Origin: Galbibacter sp035306585
GTDB lineage: Bacteria; Bacteroidota; Bacteroidia; Flavobacteriales; Flavobacteriaceae
Length of the DNA stretch: 64,000 bases
Direction of reading: 5' to 3'
Assembly: GCF_035306585.1 (NCBI RefSeq)
Contig: NZ_DATGNU010000034.1
Location: forward strand, 27,753 to 91,752
Shown: piece by piece, positions 26,947 through 36,364 of the stretch
Position numbering within the stretch: the stretch's first letter is position 1
Layout: each line of letters starts with the position of its first letter
Translations under genes and position numbers: made by a program
The notes under the pieces: generated by a model
What the model saw: only the letters and a program-made list of their open reading frames with translations
Databases searched by the model: none
What the model was told of the DNA's origin: nothing

Positions 26947-27801
26947 ATGAGTTCATTTGAAATAGACCTTTCTACAAATAAGGGTATATGCATTAATCTT
27001 GAATGTATATATTGTCGCGGAAAATTTTCAACAGAGCTTGATACTAATTTTACGGAGGTGCAATCTCCTTATTCTAATGAAGATAGATTGTACTGTACTG
27101 AATGTGAGAAACCATATGAATGTTCAATAAAAGTCAATCTGAATAAATTTGAAATAATTTTTAAAGATAATTTAAAAGGATCTATTAGTTATTCAGGAAA
27201 TGTAAACCAAGACGAATACAATGAATCCACACCATATCAATCTAAGCAATTTTATCACATCCAAATAGATCGGCTTAAAAAAATACTCAATGTAGAAATT
27301 GAGCAGTATATTACTGACCAGGCATTAAATAGGTTGGTATTTTCTGGTGTAATTACCGCTCTTGAAACTTATCTAAATGAAATTTTCATATCGATTGTGT
27401 TTGAATCCGAGTATACCTTAGAAAAATTTGTTAGTGAATATGAACCATACAAAAAAGAACAAATTTCCCTAAATAAAATCTTCTCTAAATATAACTCATT
27501 GGGGGCTCGTGTTAGAGAGGATTTGAATTACCTTATTTACCATAACATTGGAAAACTGATTGCTGTTTTTGACATATTTAATTTTGATCTTCAAAAATTT
27601 CCAAGAATTAAAGATATATCAATCGCAATCCAAAAACGACATGATTTGGTTCACCGTAGTGGTTTAGATAAAGACAATAATTTTCAAGAGATCTCAAAAG
27701 CAGAGGTAAGAGCATTAATTTCAAACACAAGCCAATTGGTAGGTTATATCGATAAAAAAATTAAAGAAAGATGTTATTTGCCAGAAGAATTTCTATTTTA
27801 G
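26947..27801 (+). CDS. Zinc-ribbon HEPN-domain protein (putative RNase, defence-type)
   Basis: 284 residues with two parts. Residues ~15-60 contain paired Cys (C20/C23 and C50/C53, with C15 and C59), a probable zinc ribbon. Residues ~115-275 are helical and contain the HEPN signature R-x4-H as R231-HDLV-H236 in IQKRHDLVHRSG, close to the form seen in abortive-infection HEPN proteins. HEPN domains with this motif are usually RNases. The substrate is unknown. It is AT-rich, opens a run of + strand genes ending at 39564, and is not closely spaced with a partner gene. Whether it belongs functionally with the downstream helicase is unknown. Confidence 0.7.
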   Translation: MSSFEIDLSTNKGICINLECIYCRGKFSTELDTNFTEVQSPYSNEDRLYCTECEKPYECSIKVNLNKFEIIFKDNLKGSISYSGNVNQDEYNESTPYQSKQFYHIQIDRLKKILNVEIEQYITDQALNRLVFSGVITALETYLNEIFISIVFESEYTLEKFVSEYEPYKKEQISLNKIFSKYNSLGARVREDLNYLIYHNIGKLIAVFDIFNFDLQKFPRIKDISIAIQKRHDLVHRSGLDKDNNFQEISKAEVRALISNTSQLVGYIDKKIKERCYLPEEFLF

Positions 27802-27972
27802 AATCACTCTTCGCCGGGGAGTACTATGTAAGGGTTTTCTCCATGAAATAGAAGATTTAGTTACTCTTTCATGAGTGTATATTTTTCCTTCTTTTAAATT
27901 TTGTAAAGCATCATTTATAGCCTGTTTTTGCTTTTCACTTAGAAAATCAGATTCTTTTTCAGAAAAGTCCAT
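27793..27972 (-). pseudogene. Antitoxin-like small ORF, probably degenerate
   Basis: 59 codons on the - strand, overlapping the tail of the HEPN gene by 9 bases. The first ~36 residues (SEKQKQAINDALQNLKEGK, then IYTHERV) resemble the short antitoxins that accompany RelE/ParE-like toxins in Bacteroidota, which typically read LSxxQKxxIDxALxxLExGK...HExV. After that point the sequence departs (TKSSISWRKPLHSTPRRR), suggesting a frameshift or truncation. No toxin gene follows. The remainder of the gap to 28235 is AT-rich, with no gene seen. Confidence 0.4.
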
Positions 27973-28235
27973 TTTAAAATTTATTAAGATTGTTTGGAAT
28001 ACATTTAATCCATTTGCCCAGACAAACTGCCATGGTAAAGTTAAAAATAACTTTCAAGCTTTAGTTTAAAAGATCATGAAAATATGCTTTTAAGGAAAAC
28101 CGTAAGGTTTTTGGGAAATCTGCAATGTATCTTTGAATTCATATGGAAACAGTTCTAGTTAATTAAATTAAGGAACTGCAATTAAAGTGTTTTTTGTTAT
28201 ATTGGATAGCTTTTCTGCTCTTTTAAATTTATACT

Positions 28236-31200
28236 ATGATAGATAAAACTACTCAAGAAATTATTGTTTTCGATTATATTCCGGCGGTAAGCTATGCTTT
28301 ATACCAGAATCACGTACCCGTAATAAAATTATTATCTGTTAAAAATAATACAGACAAAGAGTGGGCTAATCTAAACGTTAAAATAACTCCTGAAGATGAT
28401 TTTGCCAAACCGATCGAGTTTTTTGCTGAACAGATACCTCCCGACACTTTATATCAACCTGAGACCATTAATTTAAAACTGAATCCGTCATTTATATATA
28501 CATTAACAGAAAAGCTTTCTTCCCTATTACGTCTCACAGTTCTGGCCGATGGTAAGGAAATTTATAGTGAAACCTACGAAATTGATATTCTCGCATATGA
28601 TCAATGGCTTGGAAGTAGTGTACTTCCTGAAATGATCTCTGCCTTTGTAATGCCCAATCTACCCGAGCTGTCCCCACTACTGAAAGCGATCTCTGTGACC
28701 ATGCGACAATGGACAGAGAATTCCGCTTTGGACGACTATCAAAGCCAGGATCCGGACCGGGTGAAAAAATTGATGGCGGCCTTGTACAAAACCATAGCCG
28801 AAAAAAATATAACCTATTGTACTGTCCCGGCAAGTTTTGGGGGGATCGGACAACGAGTGCGGATGGTTGATATGGTGTTGAAAACAAAGATGGCAAATTG
28901 CCTTGAAATGTCTCTTTTATACGCATCCGCCCTGGAAGCCATGGGGATCCATCCCATCCTGGTTGTTATTGAAGGACATGCTTTTGTCGGAGCATGGCTC
29001 ATAGACGACACATTCCCCGATGCCGTCAATGACGATCCAAGTTTGCTTACCAAAAGGATGGTTAGGGGGATCAATGAAATTATACTCATAGAAGCAACGG
29101 CCATGAATGAAGGCAATGTCCCTTCTTTTGACGAGGCGATTGAACTTGCAGGCAATCATTTCAATGATTTAGATAAGTTTCTTTACTTTATAGATGTACA
29201 CAGGAGCCGTTTTAGTGGTATTCTACCTGTCCCGTTACGTAGGAAAAAGGGAGAGGATTGGGAAATCATAACCTTCGACCATCCCTCTGAAAATCCCGTC
29301 GATTTAAGAAGTCCGGTGGCTCTTGAGAGTGTTGTGAAATTACAGCATGTAAAAAAAATAGACTATGGCAAACAGCAGCTGTGGGAAAGAAAGTTGCTAG
29401 ACCTTAGTTTACGCAATAACCTGTTAAACCTCCGAACCACCAGGTCATCTTTACAGTTCATACCCGTTCCGCCCAATGAATTGGAAGATGCCATGGCCGA
29501 CGGAGAAGAATTTCAAATCCTGGCAAAGCCCAAAGATTGGGAAAACCCGCTGAGAAATACAGGGGTATATCAGGCACTCCACCATAAGGACCCCATACTG
29601 CAATTGGTTAAAAAAGAACTAAAACAACATCGCTTACGGGTATACCTTACCGAAGAAGAACTTCATAAAGGATTGTTGCACCTCTACAGGAATGCCAGGC
29701 ACGCACTCGAAGAAAATGGTGCCAATACTTTATACCTGGCTATTGGTTTGCTGCGATGGTACGAAACACCCTCCAGCCAGAAACCCAGGTTTGCCCCCAT
29801 AATGCTCATGCCGGTCGAAATTATCCGAAAATCGGTAAAAAAAGGATTCATTATTCGTAGCAGAGAGGAAGAAACAGTATTGAATGTCACACTCCTGGAG
29901 AAGTTGCGCCAGGATTACGGCCTCTCCCTTTCAGGACTGGACCCTTTGCCAAGAGATGAGAGTGGCGTGGATGTCAATCTGGTGTTTAATATCATCAGGC
30001 AGACGATCATGTCTGTCCCGCGATGGGATGTGGAAGAACAAATCTTTCTCGGTACTTTTTCGTTCAGTAAATTCATCATGTGGAACGATATTCATTCCAA
30101 TGCCGAAAAACTTGCGGTGAACCCCATTGTTAAAGGGCTCATTAAAGGAGGTCTGGAGGTCCCATTGACGTGTGCCCGGGAAGAACACCTGGATGGTATA
30201 TACGGGCATGAAAAACTCCTGCTCCCCATAAGTGCGGATGCCTCGCAGTTACAAGCCATTGCTGCCACAGTCTCCGGAGAGAGTTTTATACTACATGGTC
30301 CTCCTGGAACGGGAAAATCACAGACCATCACCAATATGATTGCCAATATGCTATACCGGGGCAAAAGGGTCTTGTTTGTGGCCGAGAAAATGGCCGCTCT
30401 GTCCGTAGTACAAAACCGCCTCGAAGCTATAGGTCTGGCGCCTTTCTGCCTGGAACTGCATTCCAATAAGGCAAGAAAATCGGAAGTACTGGAACAGTTC
30501 CGTAAAGTGATGGAGGTCGCCAAAAGCAGTATCCCGGAAAACTTTACCAGCCACTCCAAAAGACTGGATCTGTTAAGGGACGAACTCAATCAATATGTTG
30601 AGAACCTTCATGAAAAACAATCTTGCGGTTTTTCCCTTTTTGAGCTCTTTAATGCATACTCTGGATGTAAAAAGGGTTCGGACCATGTGCCATTTGATAC
30701 CGAAAATCTCAAAACATTAAACAGGGAACAGGTGCAGGAACTTATGGATGTTGCCGAGCAATTGCAAACCGCTGCGCTTATCTGTGAGGGTGCATCCTGT
30801 GAACACCCATTGTACGGTATGGAGATTTCGACATACAGCAGTAGCTTTAAGGACAATTTAGGCAATCAGCTGGAAGTATTTTTGAAGCACAGGAAAAGCT
30901 TAAATGATGTCCTGGAAAATATAGTAGTTGATATAGACTGGCCCCATACTTCTTGGGATGATGAAAAGCTAGAAGAGTTTAATCAAATGATTCGGACTAT
31001 TAATGAGTTGCCTGAGGTCCCTGAAAATTTCTTTATGGAGCGGGAACTATATCGGTTGGGAGAAGAACTTCATCCGTTAATAGATGCCGGAGAAAAGAGC
31101 GATGCACTAAAGCATAAGTTACTCGAGAGATTTCAGACAACCATTTTAACCGCCCCTGTCGGAGAAATGCTCGCCGGGTGGAACATGGCTTCCGTCCAAT

Positions 31201-34133
31201 GGTTTCTGCCACGGTATTTCGCACAAAAAAAGTTGAGGAAAACCGTGTATGGCTATCTGAAAACAGGGAAGATACTAAAGACTGAAATACATCAGATCCT
31301 ACTGGATTTATTGGCGTACCAGGAAAACCAAAAGCAGATTGAAGACCACAAAGATTTTCTAACGGAAAAACTCGGGCCCTTATGGAGAAATGGTGCACCC
31401 CAATGGAATAAGCTCAGCGAAGCCCTCTCCGGGATACAGTATGTCGAGCAGGAACTTTTAAAACGGTTGCCGGGCAAAGAAGAAGCTTACAGGATAAGAA
31501 TGGCCATTGGACGTTTATACAACAAGGGTTATGTGTATTTCAAGGAACATTACGGTAACTTATTCAGTAAACTGCCTGTGGTCATGCAACAGGAAGAAAA
31601 AGAGCGGAGAGCCACAGAAAAACTGGTCAACTGCGCCCTGGATTATGAAAAACATGCCGGAGTGGATATCAGCTTGGAAAAAGCCATGCGATGGAGCCAG
31701 CATTTGGAGCAGCTAAAAAACTGGTACTATTGGACGCAGGTGCGTAAAAAGGCAATGTCCCTGAATCTTAATGGGCTTCTTGAAGTATATGAAAAGGGTG
31801 AACTTCCCGATGCAGAGATCAAAGATACACTCTGTAAAAGCCTGTACAGCGCTCTTGCAACCATAATCATAGAACAGGAAGAAAAATTATCCATTTTTAA
31901 TGGTAAGTATTTCGATACACAAATATCCAGGTTCAAAGCCTGGATCGAGGCCTTTACAACGCTTACACAGGAGCTGCTTTATGCCGAATTGGCCATGCGT
32001 ATCCCAGAACTCTCACAAGGTACCGTAGCCACCTCGGAAACCGGGATATTACAGCGGGCGATAAAGAGTAAGGGTAGGGGTAAATCGCTTCGCCAACTAT
32101 TTAATGAAATTCCCAACTTGTTGCCCCGAATAGCGCCATGCATGCTGATGAGCCCTATTTCCGTAGCACAATACCTGGATATTGATAATGAACCCTTTGA
32201 TCTTGTCATTTTTGACGAAGCTTCGCAAATGCCGACAAGTGAAGCCGTAGGTGCTATTGCCCGCGGACAAAAACTTATTGTGGTAGGGGACCCCAAACAA
32301 ATGCCCCCCACAAGTTTCTTTTCTTCCATACATTTTGATGAGGAAGACAGCAATGAAGATTTGGAAAGCATACTCGACGACTGCCAGGCGTTATCTGTAC
32401 CATCCAGGCAACTACAATGGCACTATCGCAGCCAGCACGAGAGTTTAATAGCCTTTAGTAATGCCAAGTATTACGATAACAGCCTGTTTACCTTTCCTTC
32501 TCCCGATGATCGCATATCTAGGGTACGCTTTATTGCGGTAAACGGAGTTTACGAGCGTGGTAAAACCAGGCAAAACCGTGCAGAGGCAGTTGCCATAGTA
32601 AAAGAATTAATACGACAGTTAACAGCTCCGGATGGGGAAAGAAAAAGTATAGGGGTAGTTACCTTCAGCTCAGTACAGCAAACCCTCATCGAAGATTTGT
32701 TAAATGTTGAATTTGCAAACAACCCGACCCTGGAAGAGATCAATAATAAACAGAAAGAACCCCTGTTTATCAAAAACCTGGAAAACGTTCAGGGAGACGA
32801 AAGGGATATTATCCTTTTTTCCATATGCTACGGTCCGGATAAAAATGGCTACATCTCGCATAATTTCGGTCCCCTGAACCGCGAAGGAGGCTGGAGAAGG
32901 TTGAATGTTGCAGTGTCCAGGGCAAGGTATGCCATGAAAGTCTATTCCAGCTTACATGCTGATCAGATTGATCTCTCACGTACTCGCTCGGAAGGAGTGG
33001 CGGGATTAAAAGCGTTTTTGGCTTTTGCAGAAAGAGGCAAAAAGGCCCTCCCCGTATCACCTGCTACCTTATCCCGGAACAACCGAACAGGAAGCCTGGA
33101 AACTTCCGTGGCTGATTTTCTCAAGGAACATGGATATAGGGTAGAGACCAATATCGGGAATTCCGGTTATCAGGTAGATATGGCCGTCATCCATCCGGAT
33201 AAGGATGGAGCGTATCTCGCTGGGATATTATTTGATGGAGCCAATTACCGCTCTGGGAAAAGCGCCAGAGATCGTCATGTTATACAGCCCTCGGTGCTAA
33301 AACTGTTGGGGTGGAATATTTTCAGGATATGGAGTCTGGATTTATGGGAATACCGGGAAGAAGTATTGCAAAACCTTCTCGAGTTCCTGGATAGGTTAAA
33401 ATCCGGAAAGACAGAGGAAAAATTTCTTTATAATGGAGAAGAAAGTATAGAAATAGATATGCCGGAGTCTTTCGGAGAAAAGATAATAGAGGAAACTGTG
33501 CCTAAAAATGCTCTTAACAATAGTTTTGATAACAAAAGTATTCTTCCGGTAATAAATAGCCCTCAGCAAGATCATACATATACCATTACAGAATTACCCC
33601 CTTTGTATAATGTAAGTTACGAGGATTTTTTGTCGGAAGACAATACTGAAAAAATTATCGATCAGGTACAACAGGTTATGGCCATAGAAGCTCCCATAAA
33701 TGAATCGCTTTTATGTAAAAGAATATTAGCGGCATGGGATATTACCAGGCTGGGGTCTCGCATTCAGGTTCGTTTTGATCAAATCTTTAAAAGAATGGAG
33801 TTAAAAAGGACTAAGGATAAAGATGAAAATGTTTGTTTTTGGAGAGATGACCAGGTCCCTGAACAATATACAGTATATCGTATTCCGGCAGAAATCTCCG
33901 AACGCCGCAGTGCAGAAGATTTAACAATCTACGAAATCTCGAACGCTGTAAAGGAAATACTTGTTAACCAAATGAGTGTGCCGGAAGAAGATCTTGTACG
34001 TGCCGTTGCCAAAGTTTTTCAGTATGCAAGAGTTGGAGGAAATGTGGATACCGCAATGAGACAAGGCATCGAACTGGCAGTCGAACGGGAAATGGCAGTG
34101 AGAGATAAAAACGACAGAATTGTTAATAATTAA
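28236..34133 (+). CDS. Giant DUF4011-helicase-nuclease-DUF3320 protein (Hhe-like defence protein)
   Basis: 1965 residues. Domains in order: a beta-rich N-terminus (~1-150); a transglutaminase-like fold (~190-320) with Cys in KMANCLEMSLLYASALEAMG and His in EGHAFVGAW; DUF4011 from ~385 (KLLDLSLRNNLLNLR); an SF1 helicase with Walker A HGPPGTGKSQT near 688, a long coiled insertion, Walker B VIFDEASQMP near 1325, VVGDPKQMPPTSFF, WHYRSQHESLI and NVAVSRARYAM; a Vsr/MTES_1575-like nuclease fold (~1620-1715) with YQVDMAV and GILFDGANY; and DUF3320 (~1790-1860). This architecture has been reported in defence surveys (the Hhe name is from memory). It is intact and noticeably GC-richer than its neighbours, suggesting separate acquisition. 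Confidence 0.85.
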   Translation: MIDKTTQEIIVFDYIPAVSYALYQNHVPVIKLLSVKNNTDKEWANLNVKITPEDDFAKPIEFFAEQIPPDTLYQPETINLKLNPSFIYTLTEKLSSLLRLTVLADGKEIYSETYEIDILAYDQWLGSSVLPEMISAFVMPNLPELSPLLKAISVTMRQWTENSALDDYQSQDPDRVKKLMAALYKTIAEKNITYCTVPASFGGIGQRVRMVDMVLKTKMANCLEMSLLYASALEAMGIHPILVVIEGHAFVGAWLIDDTFPDAVNDDPSLLTKRMVRGINEIILIEATAMNEGNVPSFDEAIELAGNHFNDLDKFLYFIDVHRSRFSGILPVPLRRKKGEDWEIITFDHPSENPVDLRSPVALESVVKLQHVKKIDYGKQQLWERKLLDLSLRNNLLNLRTTRSSLQFIPVPPNELEDAMADGEEFQILAKPKDWENPLRNTGVYQALHHKDPILQLVKKELKQHRLRVYLTEEELHKGLLHLYRNARHALEENGANTLYLAIGLLRWYETPSSQKPRFAPIMLMPVEIIRKSVKKGFIIRSREEETVLNVTLLEKLRQDYGLSLSGLDPLPRDESGVDVNLVFNIIRQTIMSVPRWDVEEQIFLGTFSFSKFIMWNDIHSNAEKLAVNPIVKGLIKGGLEVPLTCAREEHLDGIYGHEKLLLPISADASQLQAIAATVSGESFILHGPPGTGKSQTITNMIANMLYRGKRVLFVAEKMAALSVVQNRLEAIGLAPFCLELHSNKARKSEVLEQFRKVMEVAKSSIPENFTSHSKRLDLLRDELNQYVENLHEKQSCGFSLFELFNAYSGCKKGSDHVPFDTENLKTLNREQVQELMDVAEQLQTAALICEGASCEHPLYGMEISTYSSSFKDNLGNQLEVFLKHRKSLNDVLENIVVDIDWPHTSWDDEKLEEFNQMIRTINELPEVPENFFMERELYRLGEELHPLIDAGEKSDALKHKLLERFQTTILTAPVGEMLAGWNMASVQWFLPRYFAQKKLRKTVYGYLKTGKILKTEIHQILLDLLAYQENQKQIEDHKDFLTEKLGPLWRNGAPQWNKLSEALSGIQYVEQELLKRLPGKEEAYRIRMAIGRLYNKGYVYFKEHYGNLFSKLPVVMQQEEKERRATEKLVNCALDYEKHAGVDISLEKAMRWSQHLEQLKNWYYWTQVRKKAMSLNLNGLLEVYEKGELPDAEIKDTLCKSLYSALATIIIEQEEKLSIFNGKYFDTQISRFKAWIEAFTTLTQELLYAELAMRIPELSQGTVATSETGILQRAIKSKGRGKSLRQLFNEIPNLLPRIAPCMLMSPISVAQYLDIDNEPFDLVIFDEASQMPTSEAVGAIARGQKLIVVGDPKQMPPTSFFSSIHFDEEDSNEDLESILDDCQALSVPSRQLQWHYRSQHESLIAFSNAKYYDNSLFTFPSPDDRISRVRFIAVNGVYERGKTRQNRAEAVAIVKELIRQLTAPDGERKSIGVVTFSSVQQTLIEDLLNVEFANNPTLEEINNKQKEPLFIKNLENVQGDERDIILFSICYGPDKNGYISHNFGPLNREGGWRRLNVAVSRARYAMKVYSSLHADQIDLSRTRSEGVAGLKAFLAFAERGKKALPVSPATLSRNNRTGSLETSVADFLKEHGYRVETNIGNSGYQVDMAVIHPDKDGAYLAGILFDGANYRSGKSARDRHVIQPSVLKLLGWNIFRIWSLDLWEYREEVLQNLLEFLDRLKSGKTEEKFLYNGEESIEIDMPESFGEKIIEETVPKNALNNSFDNKSILPVINSPQQDHTYTITELPPLYNVSYEDFLSEDNTEKIIDQVQQVMAIEAPINESLLCKRILAAWDITRLGSRIQVRFDQIFKRMELKRTKDKDENVCFWRDDQVPEQYTVYRIPAEISERRSAEDLTIYEISNAVKEILVNQMSVPEEDLVRAVAKVFQYARVGGNVDTAMRQGIELAVEREMAVRDKNDRIVNN

Positions 34134-34240
34134 ATTGCCTATTGACAATAATCGCTAAAAATCAAGTGGTAATAAGGCATGTGACGGCGCGCTGCAAAAG
34201 TTAATTTTAAAAAGGGGAATTTATAAAAATACCGAAGACC

Positions 34241-35542
34241 ATGACAGTATATGCACCTGACCCTGACCACGATTTCAACCGAGAAATAACTTGCACTTAC
34301 AAAGACGAAAAGTATTCAGTACGAGACAATGGAGCAGTTCTTCGCCATCCCCGAAAGAAAGGGAAAATCCGCCCGACCGACAATCAATGGACATTCGGAA
34401 AACCTAACAAAAAAACAGGGTATAGGGAAATTGCATCAAAACGAGTACATAGAATCGTTGCATATGCTTTTCATGGAGAACCGCCGACCAAAGAACACGT
34501 TGTTGACCACATAGATACCAACAAACAAAATAACAGACCTGAAAATTTGAGGTGGGTTACAAGATTAGAAAATATATTACTCAATCCAATTACTGCAAAA
34601 CGTATTGCAATAGTTTGTGGCAGTGTTGAGGCATTTCTAGCTGACCCTTCTAAATATCGGGATAAATTTCCAGAGCCAAATTATAAATGGATGTGTACTG
34701 TAAGTAAAGAAGAAGCGCAAACAAGCTTAGAGAGATTAACTGCCTGGGCTAAAATCGATATGCAATCTAAGAAAATTGGAGCATTGGACGAATGGATATT
34801 TAATCGTGATAGGGTTGAAAAAGAACAAAGAATAGAAGAAATTTTTAAAGAAGTAAAAAGAAGAACAAGAATCAACAGGGAAGCATTATGTTATAACAAA
34901 GCGAAAAGAAATAATTATTACGATGCTCGTAAATATGCAGCAAAACTACTGCACTTTGAATTAAACTTATCTTATTATGAAATTGGTAATCTTTTAGGTA
35001 TTTCGTCAAGTACTGTTAAATTGTATATAGAAGTTAGTGCAGATTCATATAGTGGAGACTATGCTGAAGTCAATGAAAGATATCATAAAAGAGTATCTGA
35101 ACAAAGTGATATAATTCCCAATAATGTCATTCAAAAAAATTGGGACGCAGAGTCTGCTTTTCCCTGCTGCCCACAAGAAGTAAATAATAATCCAATCGAG
35201 CAATACTCTGCACGATTGAAAAAAAATAGTGTGTTTTTTTACACCAGTTATTATTCCACGACTATGTTGGAAAGTGCAATCATAGATAAAGGAGAATCTT
35301 TACTGGTTATGTATGAGATAGAAAAGCAGCAAGGCTCAGATAAAAGATGGGGACTAATGAAAATAATATTTGAAAACCAAAAGTACGTGCATGAGATTAT
35401 CCTAAACTATAATGGTACACAACAGCATTATTCACTAATAGAGGTTGAAAACCATTTTAAATGTATTGTTAAAGGGGATGAATGGGCTCCACTAAAAGAT
35501 ACTCAAGGAAGGGGATTTAAGGATGGTTATCGACCTCTTTAA
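34241..35542 (+). CDS. HNH endonuclease with central HTH and unassigned C-terminal domain
   Basis: 433 residues. N-terminal NUMOD4/HNH_3-like module: IASKRVHRIVAYAFHG, then the core VVDHIDTNKQNNRPENLRWVT, with the metal/base residues around D89-H90 and N98/N102, near residues 68-107. The middle (~180-260) is charged and helical and contains a sigma-like HTH, LSYYEIGNLLGISSSTVKLY. The last ~130 residues are unrecognised. Freestanding HNH proteins of this kind are homing or restriction-like nucleases. The gene lies 107 bases after the helicase and has its own terminator downstream. AT-rich, unlike the helicase gene. Confidence 0.75.
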   Translation: MTVYAPDPDHDFNREITCTYKDEKYSVRDNGAVLRHPRKKGKIRPTDNQWTFGKPNKKTGYREIASKRVHRIVAYAFHGEPPTKEHVVDHIDTNKQNNRPENLRWVTRLENILLNPITAKRIAIVCGSVEAFLADPSKYRDKFPEPNYKWMCTVSKEEAQTSLERLTAWAKIDMQSKKIGALDEWIFNRDRVEKEQRIEEIFKEVKRRTRINREALCYNKAKRNNYYDARKYAAKLLHFELNLSYYEIGNLLGISSSTVKLYIEVSADSYSGDYAEVNERYHKRVSEQSDIIPNNVIQKNWDAESAFPCCPQEVNNNPIEQYSARLKKNSVFFYTSYYSTTMLESAIIDKGESLLVMYEIEKQQGSDKRWGLMKIIFENQKYVHEIILNYNGTQQHYSLIEVENHFKCIVKGDEWAPLKDTQGRGFKDGYRPL

Positions 35543-35571
35543 GAGATTTTATAGGTTTAAAAGAAAAATTA

Positions 35572-35616
35572 AGCAGTATTCTATTAGTCACTTTACATTA
35601 AAATACTGTTCTTTTT
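35572..35616 (+). terminator. Terminator after the HNH gene
   Basis: AGCAGTATT (35572-35580) pairs with AATACTGTT (35602-35610) over nine positions (one G-U) across a 21-base loop, followed by CTTTTT. The large loop makes it weaker than the other terminators. Confidence 0.5.
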
Positions 35617-35727
35617 AACGTTCGTTTCCTGAAACTAATTATCTACCAAAGAAATTTACCTCCAGTTAGTTACTTTTTCCGTTTTTTTTAATAGTTTTAT
35701 AAAATAACCTTTTTTGAAACAAATATT

Positions 35728-36291
35728 ATGCTGGTAGGATATGCAAGGGTTTCAACCCAGGATCAAAATTTAGAGTCACAAATTGACTTGTTGGAGAAGG
35801 AGGGATGTGAAAAAATTTATACTGATATAGCCAGTGGTGTTAGGGAAGACCGGAAAGGGTTAAAAGAAATGCTTGAATTTCTCAGAAGAGGGGACACTGT
35901 CATAACCTATAAAAATGACAGGATATTCAGGTCTTTAAAAAATATGATAGACCTCATAGATACTTTTAATGAAAAGGGTGTACATTTTAAAAGTCTAAGC
36001 GAACCGGAGTTTGATACCACATCGGCCAATGGCAAGTTTCTTTTACAAATATTTGCTGCTGTTGCAGAGTTTGAACGAAACCTTATTAGTGAAAGAACAA
36101 AAGTTGGACTTAAGAACGCTAGGAAGCGTAAAAAACTTCTTGGACGACCTAAAGGTTTTAAAAAGGAAACAGTTGAAAAATACCAATATGCTAAGCATCT
36201 TTATGACAACCAAAATTTACCAATAGAAGAAGCATGTAAAAGGGCAGGGATGAGTAAGACTACATTTTATAGGGTCGATAAAAAATTTTAA
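35728..36291 (+). CDS. Serine recombinase (resolvase/invertase family)
   Basis: 187 residues, the normal size of small resolvases and DNA invertases. The nucleophile is S9 in VGYARVSTQDQNLESQ. Further motifs are ASGVREDRKGL, the catalytic arginines around YKNDRIFRSLKNM, and FAAVAEFERNLISERT. The C-terminal HTH (PIEEACKRAGMSKTTFYR) binds the recombination site. It could invert or resolve DNA within the island or be a relic of a transposon. A 14-base dyad lies directly after it. No paired inverted repeats flanking a promoter were found by eye, so no invertible segment is claimed. Confidence 0.9.
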   Translation: MLVGYARVSTQDQNLESQIDLLEKEGCEKIYTDIASGVREDRKGLKEMLEFLRRGDTVITYKNDRIFRSLKNMIDLIDTFNEKGVHFKSLSEPEFDTTSANGKFLLQIFAAVAEFERNLISERTKVGLKNARKRKKLLGRPKGFKKETVEKYQYAKHLYDNQNLPIEEACKRAGMSKTTFYRVDKKF

Positions 36292-36296
36292 TGAAA

Positions 36297-36310
36297 TACG
36301 GATAACCGTA
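36297..36310. repeat. Short dyad after the recombinase gene
   Basis: TACGG (36297-36301), ATAA, CCGTA (36306-36310) form a perfect inverted repeat 5 bases past the recombinase stop. It could be half of a recombination site or simply an mRNA hairpin. Confidence 0.25.
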
Positions 36311-36364
36311 AATCATTATTAAAAAGATAAAGTAATTTCAAAATCTCATATAAGATATAGAGTT

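Noticed and set aside
28534..33151. Many long antisense open frames under the giant helicase gene
   Set aside because: They are shadows of a GC-richer coding frame; none has a recognisable domain and the + frame is continuous with clear motifs.
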